Source: a virus
IMG/VR virus record: IMGVR_UViG_3300020433_000671
Span: 1-64,000 of that record
Direction: 5' to 3' (one strand)
Length of the DNA: 64,000 bases
Shown piece after piece: positions 56,572 through 64,000 of this stretch (positions within the stretch are counted from its first letter, which is position 1; each line of letters starts with the position of its first letter). Made by a program: the position numbers and the translations under genes. The notes beneath the pieces were generated by a model. That model searched no databases, was not told where the DNA came from, and saw only the letters and a list, made by a program, of their open reading frames with translations.

Positions 56572-56626
56572 GGTTATTGAATCCAATCTCTTTCTTTAAT
56601 ATTTAGAATAATTCATATTTTCATGC

Positions 56627-56655
56627 AAAAAAAGAGACCCCCAAAGGGATCTCTT
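56627..56655 (-). terminator. Hairpin terminator after tail sheath
   Basis: AAAGAGATCCC...GGGGGTCTCTTT with a T7 tract on the minus strand. The stem is a close relative of those at 27555 and 50776. It ends the sheath transcript. Confidence 0.87.
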
Positions 56656-56684
56656 TGTCTATTTTGTATGGACAGATGTATTTA

Positions 56685-58934
56685 TTAACTTGCTACTTCC
56701 GTGAATGCAACACCAGTTCTGGTTGCAGTAAATGTAAGAGTAATGTAGTTAATTGTACGTGTTGGTTTCACGAAGATTTCTGCGTAAAATTCACCACGAT
56801 CAACTGCCTCAGGTGGGTTGTTATCCTCATCACACTTAACCAAGAAGTCTGTCACACCACGACGACCTTGAACTTCACGAAGATAAGGTTCAACAATATT
56901 GAGGAATAGTGAACGCTGTGCAGCATCGTTTTGCTCAAAGAGTTGAGACTTAGCAGCACCAGAGATAACTCTCTCAATTGTTAGGAACAGACGACGTACG
57001 TTGATTCTATCAAATGCGGATGCAAATCCTTGTGCTGTCTTATCACCAAATAGAACTACACCTTGACCAGGGAAAGAAACTACAGGGTTAACACGAGCAG
57101 CATACAAGCGATCACGTTGAGTCTTGTTAGGAGTATATGTAAGTTTAATTGCATTCCTCAAAATACCACGTTGGAAACCTGCGGGTGAGAACCATGGTTC
57201 AGCAGTTTCGGTGGTTTGTAAGCAAAGACCAGCAATGTCACCGTTAGTTGGAATGTAACGATATACGTCGTTATACTTGTCGTAGATATACTTGTATCCA
57301 GAATCAAATACAACGTAATTACTGGAAGGTAGTGTATTAAAGAAATTAATAATGTTATTGGTAATTGTGTTTGAATTGCTTATACCAATGACGTTACCAC
57401 GACGAGGAGATACAAATAACATGCAATCTCTACGTTCTTCAACAATATTTGTTAAAGCGGTAATCTTAGCAAGTGCCTCAGCATCTGTAGCACCAGAAGG
57501 ACCAGTTAAAATAAAGTCGATTGTCTGTGACTCAGGATCTTCAAGTAGTTCGTATGCAGTAGTAACATCAGTATTACTGACACTATAAACACCACCACTT
57601 GTTGCATAATCAGCACCTGAACCAAGTCTATAGTAGAATGTTGAGTTATTCTTAGAACCTAGAGTTGTACGACCTGCAGGATAATCAGTAGATCCATCTG
57701 AAGAACGTAGTAAGTTAAACTGACGATTAGCTGCGGAAACACCCCAAGTACCAGTAGAACCAGATGCACCTGCGTTAAATACTCCTAACTCATGCTCACC
57801 CCAGTAAACATACTCGGAACGTGCCTTTAGAACATTTACGTAGTAGTTTGTTTCACCAACAGAAGTCTTAGCATCAGATGCTTTAGAAAGACCAATGAAA
57901 CGCTCAAGTAAAGCACCAGTCGTACCAGTAATCTTACCATCAATATCAACTACAACAACATGTAGTTCGTCACGGAATCCTCCTTGCTCTGTAGCAAACT
58001 TAGAAGTTTCAGGACGTGGAGCAACGCTTACCCACTTTACACCAGGTAGATACTCACGCTCATCATACTCATCACGAACTGCAGTTATTGCAACAGCAGT
58101 TGAGTTTGTATCAGTAACGCTATCTGCAGCAGCAAAACTAATACTATCCTTATTGAGACCAATATACAAACGACGTTCGATAGTAGTATCAATAGCAGCA
58201 GTATTTGTTCCCTGAGTAATTACTTGATTGTCTGAGAGAATACCAGTAACACCGCCAGAAGGAAGACCGATTTCTAGTTTCTTATTGGCAGGATCCCATG
58301 CGAGAACATTTACTGTTTCATCAGAACCACCAATACTAATTGTAGTTGCAGAACCAACTGCAAAATCACCAACAACAGTGTCTACAGTAAGAACAATGCT
58401 ATACTTGAAGACTTTACCAGCAGCACCAGAAGCGGCAGATACTGCTTCATCAGCAACAAACTCATGTTCGTTACCTGAACCAGGAGCAGGAAGAACAGCA
58501 ATTTGATCAGCACCAGCATCAGTTACAAAAATACCTATTGAGTTGCCTTTACTTCCAGGAGTTTTTGCTGCCCAAGTAAAATTATTATTTGCAGTCTCGT
58601 AGTTTGTTTCGTAGTCATCAAAATTTTTGATGAGAGGTGCAGTTCCTGTATCAACAGCATTCTTCAATGAAGATGAAGTTACACGAACAGTTTTAAGAAC
58701 ACCACCATAGGAAAGGAACTGAGAAGCAGTAAACCAAAACTCGTAGTTGTTTTCATTTGGTTTACCAAATACATCCGTAAGTTGTCTTTCGTTAGCAATA
58801 GTTACGATTTCTTCAACTGGACCTTGTTCAAACGGTGCCGCAAGAACGCCAACATTTGCGGTAGATAGCGTGGTAATAGTGGTCAGGTCTCTTTCCTGAA
58901 CTACTACACCTGGCGATGATTGATTTGCTGCCAT
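56685..58934 (-). CDS. Contractile tail sheath protein (T4 gp18-like)
   Basis: 749 residues (T4: 659). MAANQSSPGVVVQERDLTTI is the usual sheath N-terminus; FWFTASQFLSYGGVLKTVRV and the C-terminal domain (RINVRRLFLTIERVISGAAK, YITLTFTATRTGVAFTEVAS) complete the fold. The extra length is in the middle, where protruding domains vary. Under a TATAAATA promoter with its own terminator. Confidence 0.98.
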   Translation of the reverse strand: MAANQSSPGVVVQERDLTTITTLSTANVGVLAAPFEQGPVEEIVTIANERQLTDVFGKPNENNYEFWFTASQFLSYGGVLKTVRVTSSSLKNAVDTGTAPLIKNFDDYETNYETANNNFTWAAKTPGSKGNSIGIFVTDAGADQIAVLPAPGSGNEHEFVADEAVSAASGAAGKVFKYSIVLTVDTVVGDFAVGSATTISIGGSDETVNVLAWDPANKKLEIGLPSGGVTGILSDNQVITQGTNTAAIDTTIERRLYIGLNKDSISFAAADSVTDTNSTAVAITAVRDEYDEREYLPGVKWVSVAPRPETSKFATEQGGFRDELHVVVVDIDGKITGTTGALLERFIGLSKASDAKTSVGETNYYVNVLKARSEYVYWGEHELGVFNAGASGSTGTWGVSAANRQFNLLRSSDGSTDYPAGRTTLGSKNNSTFYYRLGSGADYATSGGVYSVSNTDVTTAYELLEDPESQTIDFILTGPSGATDAEALAKITALTNIVEERRDCMLFVSPRRGNVIGISNSNTITNNIINFFNTLPSSNYVVFDSGYKYIYDKYNDVYRYIPTNGDIAGLCLQTTETAEPWFSPAGFQRGILRNAIKLTYTPNKTQRDRLYAARVNPVVSFPGQGVVLFGDKTAQGFASAFDRINVRRLFLTIERVISGAAKSQLFEQNDAAQRSLFLNIVEPYLREVQGRRGVTDFLVKCDEDNNPPEAVDRGEFYAEIFVKPTRTINYITLTFTATRTGVAFTEVAS

Positions 58935-58980
58935 GTTTAAATACTCCTAGAAAATGATGTCAACATCGGTTGTCTAAGAT

Positions 58981-58988
58981 TATTTATA
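58981..58988 (-). promoter_or_regulatory. T4-type late promoter TATAAATA
   Basis: Perfect TATAAATA on the minus strand, 47 bases upstream of the tail sheath ATG and just after the gp17 stop region. Confidence 0.82.
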
Positions 58989-58999
58989 TTTTTGAAACG

Positions 59000-60652
59000 T
59001 TACCTAAACTCCCACATATATGAACTATCTCCGTATTCCGCAATCTCCCATCTCTCCCCTTGTGCATCAATAATATGATCATCCTCTAATCCATCTGATA
59101 CAAATCCGAAGGGTGCCATATCTTGTTCAATATTTTCTCTTTGATCATCATAAATTCTTTGTCTCACATCATTGTCATGCATCTCTTTAAAATATTCTTG
59201 CATTGCCATCCACGAGAATATAACAAGGCACATAGCGAGGTCATCATTACATCCATCCTCTGCGGCAAAAGATTGCCCCTTGACTATAAAGGTAGTTAAC
59301 TCTGAAATAGTATCGTAATCTTTAATTATTAATTTATCTTCTTCCAATAGTGCTTTAAGATTAGAGCAACCAACCGCTTTGACAGCAGTACTCATTTTTA
59401 CACCAAGTTGTGTTTTCTTACCTGAGAATCCCTGTCCTAATTGTTGACCTGCTCTCCCTCTCATAGCAACCTGTAGTAAGTTTTCATACTCAAGATCAAA
59501 TTGAATGATATCTGCAACTTGACCACCAATATCATTTACCTCACATAATACATAAGCATTGTTATAATTTTTTGCTACATCTACTATAATATTAGGAAAT
59601 ATAATAGGTTTGATATCATTATTTCTATACTTAGCAACCATTTCATATGGCACGGTTGTAGTGTCTATGACACAAAACGCTGAATAGTCTTGACTTACAC
59701 CACGAGAAACATCAACAGTTATGATATAATTATGATCTTTTTCTACGTGTTTATATATCGATAGACCTCTATTTTGTTGAATAGGATCTTCATAAGGCAT
59801 AGACCTTAACTTACTAGGACTAATCAATGTATCAACAGATCCTAAGAACTCACATTCAAACTCAACCTTGAATTGTGATTCTGATGTATTAGCAATGGTT
59901 TGTTCCTTCCATGCTGCATCTCTACCAGGAACTTCAGACCAATGAACTTCCGTTGGTACATATTCATTTTTCTTTCTTTCTGCATCATGCCAAAGTTTAT
60001 AGAACATATTCATCCCGTGAGGGGTAGAAATGATGATAACCTTGGTAGATTTACCAGATGAGATAGTAGGATATACAGAACTAAAGAACTGATCAGCGAT
60101 ATGATTCGGAACGAATGCGAATTCATCAAGAAATATAATATTAAACGACATCCCCCGCACAGCACTAGATGAAGTAGAAGCAGCCATGATTTTACTTCCG
60201 TTTTCCAATTCCAAACTACCTCGGTTCCATTGGAGGATTCCTTGTTGGAGCCATTTTGGGAGATTTTCATAAGATAATTGTAGTCTTTGCAGCATCTCAC
60301 GAGAAGTTGCTGCTTTGTTTGCTAGGATTGCGACATTAACATTCGCATTAAAAAGAACATACCACAACAGATAAGAAGTCACAATAGTTGACTTACCTGA
60401 CTGACGTGGTAACTTTGCTATATTGAATCTATTTAAATGAAATTTTTCTACCATTTCCTCTTGGAAATGATACATGTCAAAAGGAATCAAACCACTATCA
60501 AGAGAAACAATCTTGATATAAGTTTGAATAAAATATACAGGATCCTCAGAACACTTAATATACTCCTGAACTTCTTCAGGACTAAACTGAGTGGCAACGT
60601 TTGCTTTCTTTAAATTTGGATTACCAAGATATTGTTCTTGATTCGTATTCAT
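59000..60652 (-). CDS. Terminase large subunit (T4 gp17-like)
   Basis: 550 residues. ATPase: Walker A AKLPRQSGKSTIVTSY (about 90-105) and Walker B NIIFLDEFAFV (about 173). Nuclease: IITVDVSRGVSQDYSAF (about 308), CEVNDIGGQ and GCNDDLAMCLV (about 465) supply the acidic residues. It pumps DNA into the prohead and cuts it. The preceding 87-residue gene stands where gp16 would be. Confidence 0.98.
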   Translation of the reverse strand: MNTNQEQYLGNPNLKKANVATQFSPEEVQEYIKCSEDPVYFIQTYIKIVSLDSGLIPFDMYHFQEEMVEKFHLNRFNIAKLPRQSGKSTIVTSYLLWYVLFNANVNVAILANKAATSREMLQRLQLSYENLPKWLQQGILQWNRGSLELENGSKIMAASTSSSAVRGMSFNIIFLDEFAFVPNHIADQFFSSVYPTISSGKSTKVIIISTPHGMNMFYKLWHDAERKKNEYVPTEVHWSEVPGRDAAWKEQTIANTSESQFKVEFECEFLGSVDTLISPSKLRSMPYEDPIQQNRGLSIYKHVEKDHNYIITVDVSRGVSQDYSAFCVIDTTTVPYEMVAKYRNNDIKPIIFPNIIVDVAKNYNNAYVLCEVNDIGGQVADIIQFDLEYENLLQVAMRGRAGQQLGQGFSGKKTQLGVKMSTAVKAVGCSNLKALLEEDKLIIKDYDTISELTTFIVKGQSFAAEDGCNDDLAMCLVIFSWMAMQEYFKEMHDNDVRQRIYDDQRENIEQDMAPFGFVSDGLEDDHIIDAQGERWEIAEYGDSSYMWEFR

Positions 60653-60916
60653 TTATTCTGGTCTGTATTCTTGAGATTTGTATGCTGTATAATCTGGTGC
60701 AAGATTAGATTTTTTAAAATATTTGTTTATAACATCTACTTGATCTTGATATTTAGCAATGATATTTAACTCAGTTTCAATTGCTTCGGTAATATCAGAG
60801 TGTTCTCCTATACCTGCAGGATTAGTAAGATATACCTCTACATTAGCAACATGTTTTTGGATATCTCCTTGTGCATGTGCTAGAAGTGCTCTAATTAATT
60901 GTTCTCTCATACTCAT
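60653..60916 (-). CDS. 87-residue protein in the small-terminase position
   Basis: MSMREQLIRALLAHAQGDIQ then KHVANVEVYLTNPAGIGEHS: helical and conserved among cyanophages directly upstream of gp17. GGAG lies seven bases before the ATG. T4 gp16 lies at this place, but no sequence similarity to gp16 is evident; a small-terminase role is a reasonable guess only. Confidence 0.88.
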   Translation of the reverse strand: MSMREQLIRALLAHAQGDIQKHVANVEVYLTNPAGIGEHSDITEAIETELNIIAKYQDQVDVINKYFKKSNLAPDYTAYKSQEYRPE

Positions 60917-60920
60917 AAAT

Positions 60921-61382
60921 TTACTCCATTAATGTACCACGTGATCTGCGAAGAACTCGTAGTTCTTCAAAATCTTTTTGTTTTGTACCACCATCGTATG
61001 GCCAAGCGTATCCCTCACCAATCATTTGTTCGTTGAGAGATACATTATCATCACCAACGTACAACCAACCAAGTAACCGACCATACTTACCAACCCCACC
61101 CTTAAGTTCAGTCCTAATAGTGAGTTCGTCGTCTCCCTTAATAGCAGCATTGAGTTTTTCTTTTAACCAATTAGTAGCATCTATTCCCAATGCCTTCTCT
61201 TCCAAGTTCCTTGTTCTTTTCTCTGGCGTATCAACGCCTGCAATTCTAACTCTTTCTTTCTTGTATAGATCAAAACCGAGATCGATAGTAACGTCAATAG
61301 TGTCACCATCAAGCACCTTGTTTATTTTTGTCACTCGGAAATTGTAACAACTCTTTCGTGACGGTGGTGTCATTGCTCCCAT
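60921..61382 (-). CDS. Thermonuclease (staphylococcal nuclease-like)
   Basis: 153 residues. TKINKVLDGDTIDVTIDLGF (catalytic Asp), RVRIAGVDTPEKRTRN (Arg and Glu of the active site) and GKYGRLLGWLYV (second Arg) are all present, so activity is expected. The enzyme cleaves DNA or RNA at 5' positions. Role in infection may be host DNA breakdown. The start overlaps the membrane peptide gene by 74 bases. Confidence 0.94.
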   Translation of the reverse strand: MGAMTPPSRKSCYNFRVTKINKVLDGDTIDVTIDLGFDLYKKERVRIAGVDTPEKRTRNLEEKALGIDATNWLKEKLNAAIKGDDELTIRTELKGGVGKYGRLLGWLYVGDDNVSLNEQMIGEGYAWPYDGGTKQKDFEELRVLRRSRGTLME

Positions 61383-61482
61383 CTTTCATCTCCATAAATG
61401 ACATCTTTAGTATATAGTAGATGTACCAAGAGACGATTACGACAAGTATTGCGACCATAATAACAACACTCCAAACCACCAT
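61309..61482 (-). CDS. 57-residue membrane protein overlapping the nuclease
   Basis: MVVWSVVIMVAILVVIVSWY is one membrane helix followed by a polar tail. The frame overlaps the nuclease start by 74 bases in another frame, a larger overlap than is usual here; a Shine-Dalgarno sequence is not obvious. The long helix and position immediately upstream of the nuclease argue for a real gene, but with moderate certainty. Confidence 0.58.
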   Translation of the reverse strand: MVVWSVVIMVAILVVIVSWYIYYILKMSFMEMKDGSNDTTVTKELLQFPSDKNKQGA

Positions 61483-61565
61483 TTGACCAAAACTTATCGT
61501 ACATGAATATGTATGGTAATTACCACACGCACTTTTTATTCTAGGTAGTTATACTTATACATAGT

Positions 61566-61573
61566 AATAAATA
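61566..61573 (+). promoter_or_regulatory. Plus-strand late-promoter-like AATAAATA
   Basis: AATAAATA on the plus strand 12 bases upstream of the ATG at 61585; the only NATAAATA element noticed on the plus strand ahead of a gene. Confidence 0.58.
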
Positions 61574-61584
61574 CTTAGACAATC

Positions 61585-61692
61585 ATGAAAACATACTTAA
61601 CCGCAATGTCAATCTTCGCTACAGTTATTACTGCGGTAGCATTTGCACCACAGTTAGCATACGCAGGTCAAGTATCATACTTCACTCTATAA
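61585..61692 (+). CDS. 35-residue exported peptide on the plus strand
   Basis: MKTYLTAMSIFATVITAVAF then APQLAYAGQVSYFTL: a complete signal peptide (LAYA^G) followed by only seven or eight mature residues. It converges with the minus-strand gene at 61682-61888, with 11 bases shared. A late element precedes it. The gene is isolated on the opposite strand. Function unknown; a released peptide or small membrane anchor are possibilities. Confidence 0.68.
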   Translation: MKTYLTAMSIFATVITAVAFAPQLAYAGQVSYFTL

Positions 61693-61888
61693 GTGACCCT
61701 TTTTGTCTAACGTAATCTAATCCTGATTCGTTAGTAACCATATCAATAAAAGAAGGATGCTCCCTGAGATAGGGTACATCCTCCTTACTGTTTTGAATTG
61801 CTTCGTATGAGTTTGCAGCGTACTCACAAATTTCGTGGTGATGCTGTTCAGCATCGTGATACCCAATGGTATAGTGACTTAGGGGCAT
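61682..61888 (-). CDS. 68-residue conserved cyanophage protein
   Basis: MPLSHYTIGYHDAEQHHHEI then CEYAANSYEAIQNSKEDVPY. The pattern HYTIGYxD...HHEICEYA...DVPYL.xHP is one I recognise from other cyanophages; no known function. A His-rich loop is notable. Overlapping host- and late-type promoter elements precede it (61918-61950). Confidence 0.85.
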   Translation of the reverse strand: MPLSHYTIGYHDAEQHHHEICEYAANSYEAIQNSKEDVPYLREHPSFIDMVTNESGLDYVRQKGSLIE

Positions 61889-61917
61889 GATCTTTCAATC
61901 CCATAGTTATGTACATG

Positions 61918-61950
61918 TATTTATTATAGCACATAAGTAAAATTACGCAA
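61918..61950 (-). promoter_or_regulatory. Overlapping host-type and late promoter elements
   Basis: On the minus strand TTGCGT (61950-61945), 16 bases, TATAAT (61928-61923), with AATAAATA (61925-61918) overlapping the -10 box. The gene at 61888 could therefore be read by both early and late polymerase forms. Confidence 0.62.
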
Positions 61951-61971
61951 ATGTGTGTGTATTCTACTACA

Positions 61972-62232
61972 TCACTTTTCTCCAAATACCATGTCTTCAA
62001 CAGTTGATTCTCGAATACCTAAATGCTCACAAATAAGTTTATCAATAGCAGCATACGTATCAGATAAAATAATATGAGAACGACTTTTGATTGCTATTTC
62101 ATCAATGTCATCACTTGAGACAAGTGTTCCCATCACACATTTTTCAGCAAAAGCACGATAACCAGACATTTTTTTAATTCGTTCTTCAACGATTTTATTT
62201 AAATTGATAGTCACTTTGATGTCTGTATCCAT
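61972..62232 (-). CDS. 86-residue hypothetical protein
   Basis: MDTDIKVTINLNKIVEERIK then SSDDIDEIAIKSRSHIILSD and a helical end with LICEHLGIRESTVEDMVFGE. Alternating strands and helices; no recognised domain. It follows the membrane-protein pair at 62251-62822. Confidence 0.8.
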   Translation of the reverse strand: MDTDIKVTINLNKIVEERIKKMSGYRAFAEKCVMGTLVSSDDIDEIAIKSRSHIILSDTYAAIDKLICEHLGIRESTVEDMVFGEK

Positions 62233-62250
62233 TAGTAATGATCTCCTATT

Positions 62251-62472
62251 TCAATCATCATCAGATAACTGTTTGAATACTAAGAGTGGTTCATCAACTC
62301 CCTCCATTTCTGGATGTTGTTTATAAGCTCTCATTGCGTCATTATAATTTCTTACTGGTCGTTTGTCAAACTCTTCTAGTGTAGATGTTGTCATTTTCCA
62401 CATAAAAGCAAAGGTTGCTCCAAACAGACCAACAAAAAAACACAGGTATATGAATACTGTTATATCATTCAT
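62251..62472 (-). CDS. 73-residue membrane protein
   Basis: MNDITVFIYLCFFVGLFGAT then FAFMWKMTTSTLEEFDKRPV. One membrane helix and a cytoplasmic tail ending HPEMEGVDEPLLVFKQLSDD, a pattern that I recognise in cyanophages. ATGA overlap with the next upstream gene. Confidence 0.84.
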   Translation of the reverse strand: MNDITVFIYLCFFVGLFGATFAFMWKMTTSTLEEFDKRPVRNYNDAMRAYKQHPEMEGVDEPLLVFKQLSDDD

Positions 62473-62822
62473 CTTCTTAATATTTTTTGAATTGGAACTT
62501 GTTTTATCTTATCAATAATATCAGTTTCTATTCTGTCTAGTATATTTACATCTAAATGCATGAATGGTGGAATGATACCAAGCATTCTAAGTAATCCATC
62601 TACAAACAATGCAAGTGTGGTAAATCCAAGAATCATACTAATGACAGTGGCATCACGATTATGTTTTGCCATAGACTCTTCATCTATACGTCTTGCCTCA
62701 TCGATAGCTGTTTTGACAGCAGCATCAATCAAGAGATTAACTTCTTGTTTAGTGTAAGTATTTCTTGGAGAATTTGTCGTTACTGATGTAACAGGAAAGT
62801 CCCGTATTAAAGTTTTAATCAT
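62469..62822 (-). CDS. 117-residue membrane protein
   Basis: Helical N-terminal part (QEVNLLIDAAVKTAIDEARR), one membrane segment (about 61-77, ISMILGFTTLALFVDGLL) and amphipathic helices after it. Coupled (ATGA) with the 73-residue membrane protein gene; the two may form a complex. Family known only as conserved in cyanophages. Confidence 0.83.
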   Translation of the reverse strand: MIKTLIRDFPVTSVTTNSPRNTYTKQEVNLLIDAAVKTAIDEARRIDEESMAKHNRDATVISMILGFTTLALFVDGLLRMLGIIPPFMHLDVNILDRIETDIIDKIKQVPIQKILRR

Positions 62823-62849
62823 GATTGTTGCTTTTCTATATGTATTATA

Positions 62850-63011
62850 TCACATCATTTCGTAATTGTGTGACAATGGTCGTTTACCCATTTTTTCTTG
62901 ATGTTCTCTATCTAACTCGTATAATTTACTCATCATCTTTTGTTTCTTTTCAATGTCGTCAAGTTTCTTTTGAACGTCCCTAATTTCGGACTCAATCGAT
63001 CTATCGGTCAT
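62850..63011 (-). CDS. 53-residue coiled-coil peptide
   Basis: MTDRSIESEIRDVQKKLDDI then EKKQKMMSKLYELDREHQEK: one charged helix with heptad spacing, ending GKRPLSHNYEMM. A TATAAATA late promoter lies about 75 bases upstream. I assign no function. Confidence 0.76.
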   Translation of the reverse strand: MTDRSIESEIRDVQKKLDDIEKKQKMMSKLYELDREHQEKMGKRPLSHNYEMM

Positions 63012-63083
63012 TTAAATTTTTAAATACTGCTCTCAAACCTCCTTGCCTAAAACTACACAACAAGTTGTTGATTTGAGTAAAAG

Positions 63084-63091
63084 TATTTATA
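63084..63091 (-). promoter_or_regulatory. T4-type late promoter TATAAATA
   Basis: Perfect TATAAATA on the minus strand immediately after the Lys-rich gene's stop codon; it would read the small genes from 63011 downward. Confidence 0.75.
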
Positions 63092-63093
63092 AT

Positions 63094-64000
63094 TTAAGAT
63101 TTCTTCATTTTTGCTTTCGCCTTTGCTTCATCCTGTTTTTTTAAGTAACTTTTAAGTTGCTTTAATTTAATATCACGAATCAGTTTAGAACGTTTGCTAA
63201 GATATGGAGGGTTAGTTTTTTGGATAGCTTTGATTGCCATATCACCAATACCCTCTTCTATTTCATTCTCTTCATTTGCCTTAACACAGTTTGGATATCT
63301 CTTTCCAAACATAGTTTTCATACCTTTCTTCTTATATCCTTTCCAACATTTTTCATCAAGGGTTTCTTCGTTACCTTCTTTTACACTTTTAGGTTTCTTA
63401 TCAGGAACAAATTTGACTGGTTTTGATACTGTGCCACCTGTTTTTTTGTCAAGCACTGCAACTCTAGGTGGTGTAGATTCCATGTTCTTGAAATCTTTAT
63501 GAGTTCCCTTTAACTTTTTATATGACATCCTTGCATAAGATGTATTCTTAGGCATTGATATTTCATTTACATCTTCAACTTCTTCTTTCTTTGTTTTTTT
63601 CTTAACATTCTTTTTGTAGTATTCAGTCTTCTTTGGATCAGCACCTAAGAAATAATCCATAGAGGAACCTGATTTATCATACTTAATTTTTTCTTCTACT
63701 GAACTAGGTGTACCATCTCCATGCTCAATAGGATTACCTTTAGCATCTTTCTGATGATGTTCTTTCCTCAAACCTAAACGACCCAAGAGAGATTTTTTCT
63801 TAGGTGATTTATATCCGTGACGTTTGGCATAATCCATATAGGATTCTCCCTTTCTCAACTTTTTAGGATCAGATTTTGGTTTGGATGCAGCAGCACGATC
63901 TTCACGAGCACGTTGATTTGCACCAGGACCACCTAACTTTCGATCCTTATCAGGATCGGGATGCCAGTAGTCTCCTCTTTCGTTAATCATTTTATCCATA
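63094..64000 (-). CDS. Lys-rich virion-type protein, may extend beyond the window
   Basis: 301 or more residues. GDYWHPDPDKDRKLGGPGAN and GESYMDYAKRHGYKSPKKKS, a Lys-rich linker and CWKGYKKKGMKTMFGKRYPN with a CVK end. The WHPDP...LGGPGANQRAREDR block and the Cys/Lys block recur in cyanophage structural proteins, like those at 13920 and 15241. ATG at 63999 may be internal, since only one base of upstream sequence is present. Confidence 0.82.
   Translation of the reverse strand, partial: MDKMINERGDYWHPDPDKDRKLGGPGANQRAREDRAAASKPKSDPKKLRKGESYMDYAKRHGYKSPKKKSLLGRLGLRKEHHQKDAKGNPIEHGDGTPSSVEEKIKYDKSGSSMDYFLGADPKKTEYYKKNVKKKTKKEEVEDVNEISMPKNTSYARMSYKKLKGTHKDFKNMESTPPRVAVLDKKTGGTVSKPVKFVPDKKPKSVKEGNEETLDEKCWKGYKKKGMKTMFGKRYPNCVKANEENEIEEGIGDMAIKAIQKTNPPYLSKRSKLIRDIKLKQLKSYLKKQDEAKAKAKMKKS

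Overview
The window is about 64 kb of an AT-rich T4-like cyanophage (a cyanomyovirus). It has a T4-type head and tail set (gp17 to gp23), a T4-type replication and recombination set (gp41, 43, 44, 45, 46, 47, 62, UvsX, UvsY, UvsW, primase), the late sigma factor gp55, RegA and T4-type NrdA/NrdB. It also carries cyanobacterial auxiliary genes: psbA, hli genes, talC, mazG, hsp20 and an ndhI. The low GC suggests a Prochlorococcus-type host, but that is inference. Almost every gene is on the minus strand; the exceptions are a three-gene island at 28558-30564 and a 35-codon gene at 61585. Genes are packed with ATGA or TAATG overlaps, and many are too short for ordinary gene callers. I saw no tRNA, CRISPR array or insertion sequence, and no gap above 300 bases lacks a gene.

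Layout, left to right. 1-3345: photosynthesis block with psbA (cut by the window edge), an overlapping three-gene cassette ending in ndhI, several tiny single-helix proteins and five hli genes. 3558-11062: small conserved genes, a GIY-YIG-like protein, talC, a SET-domain protein, nrdB, nrdA and primase. 11055-20278: virion-associated or unknown proteins rich in Lys/Gly, a cytidylyltransferase-like protein, a ligase-like (KxDG) protein and a possible nuclease. 20299-28413: mazG, helicase gp41, a 2OG oxygenase, uvsX, DNA polymerase, Sm-like candidates, a CP12-like mini-protein and hsp20. 28558-30564 (+): three putatively secreted proteins, the third apparently starting at ATA. 30362-32842: membrane proteins. 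32871-38546: regA, gp62, dam, pyrE, gp44, gp45, a DUF3310-like protein and a CobS-like ATPase. 38617-41889: small genes and a VWA/HEVGH protein. 41973-46780: glutaredoxin-like protein, gp46, gp47 and gp55. 46870-50380: uvsW, a second 2OG oxygenase, uvsY and a structural protein. 50464-60916: gp23, 22, 21, 20, 19, 18 and 17. 60921-64000: a thermonuclease, small membrane proteins and one Lys-rich virion-type protein.

Regulation can be read directly. Host-type promoters matching or nearly matching TTGACA-N17-TATAAT lie upstream of psbA, the hli genes, gp55 and several early-type genes. T4-like late promoters (NATAAATA) precede many virion genes. Strong hairpin terminators follow gp23, the CX3C peptide and other units. 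The expected programme is early host-sigma transcription of photosynthesis, nucleotide and replication genes, gp55 made in the same phase, then late transcription of head and tail genes. The auxiliary genes would keep photosynthetic electron flow running (psbA, hli, ndhI) and divert carbon to the pentose phosphate pathway (talC, possibly the CP12-like peptide), supplying NADPH and precursors to NrdAB and PyrE for nucleotide synthesis.
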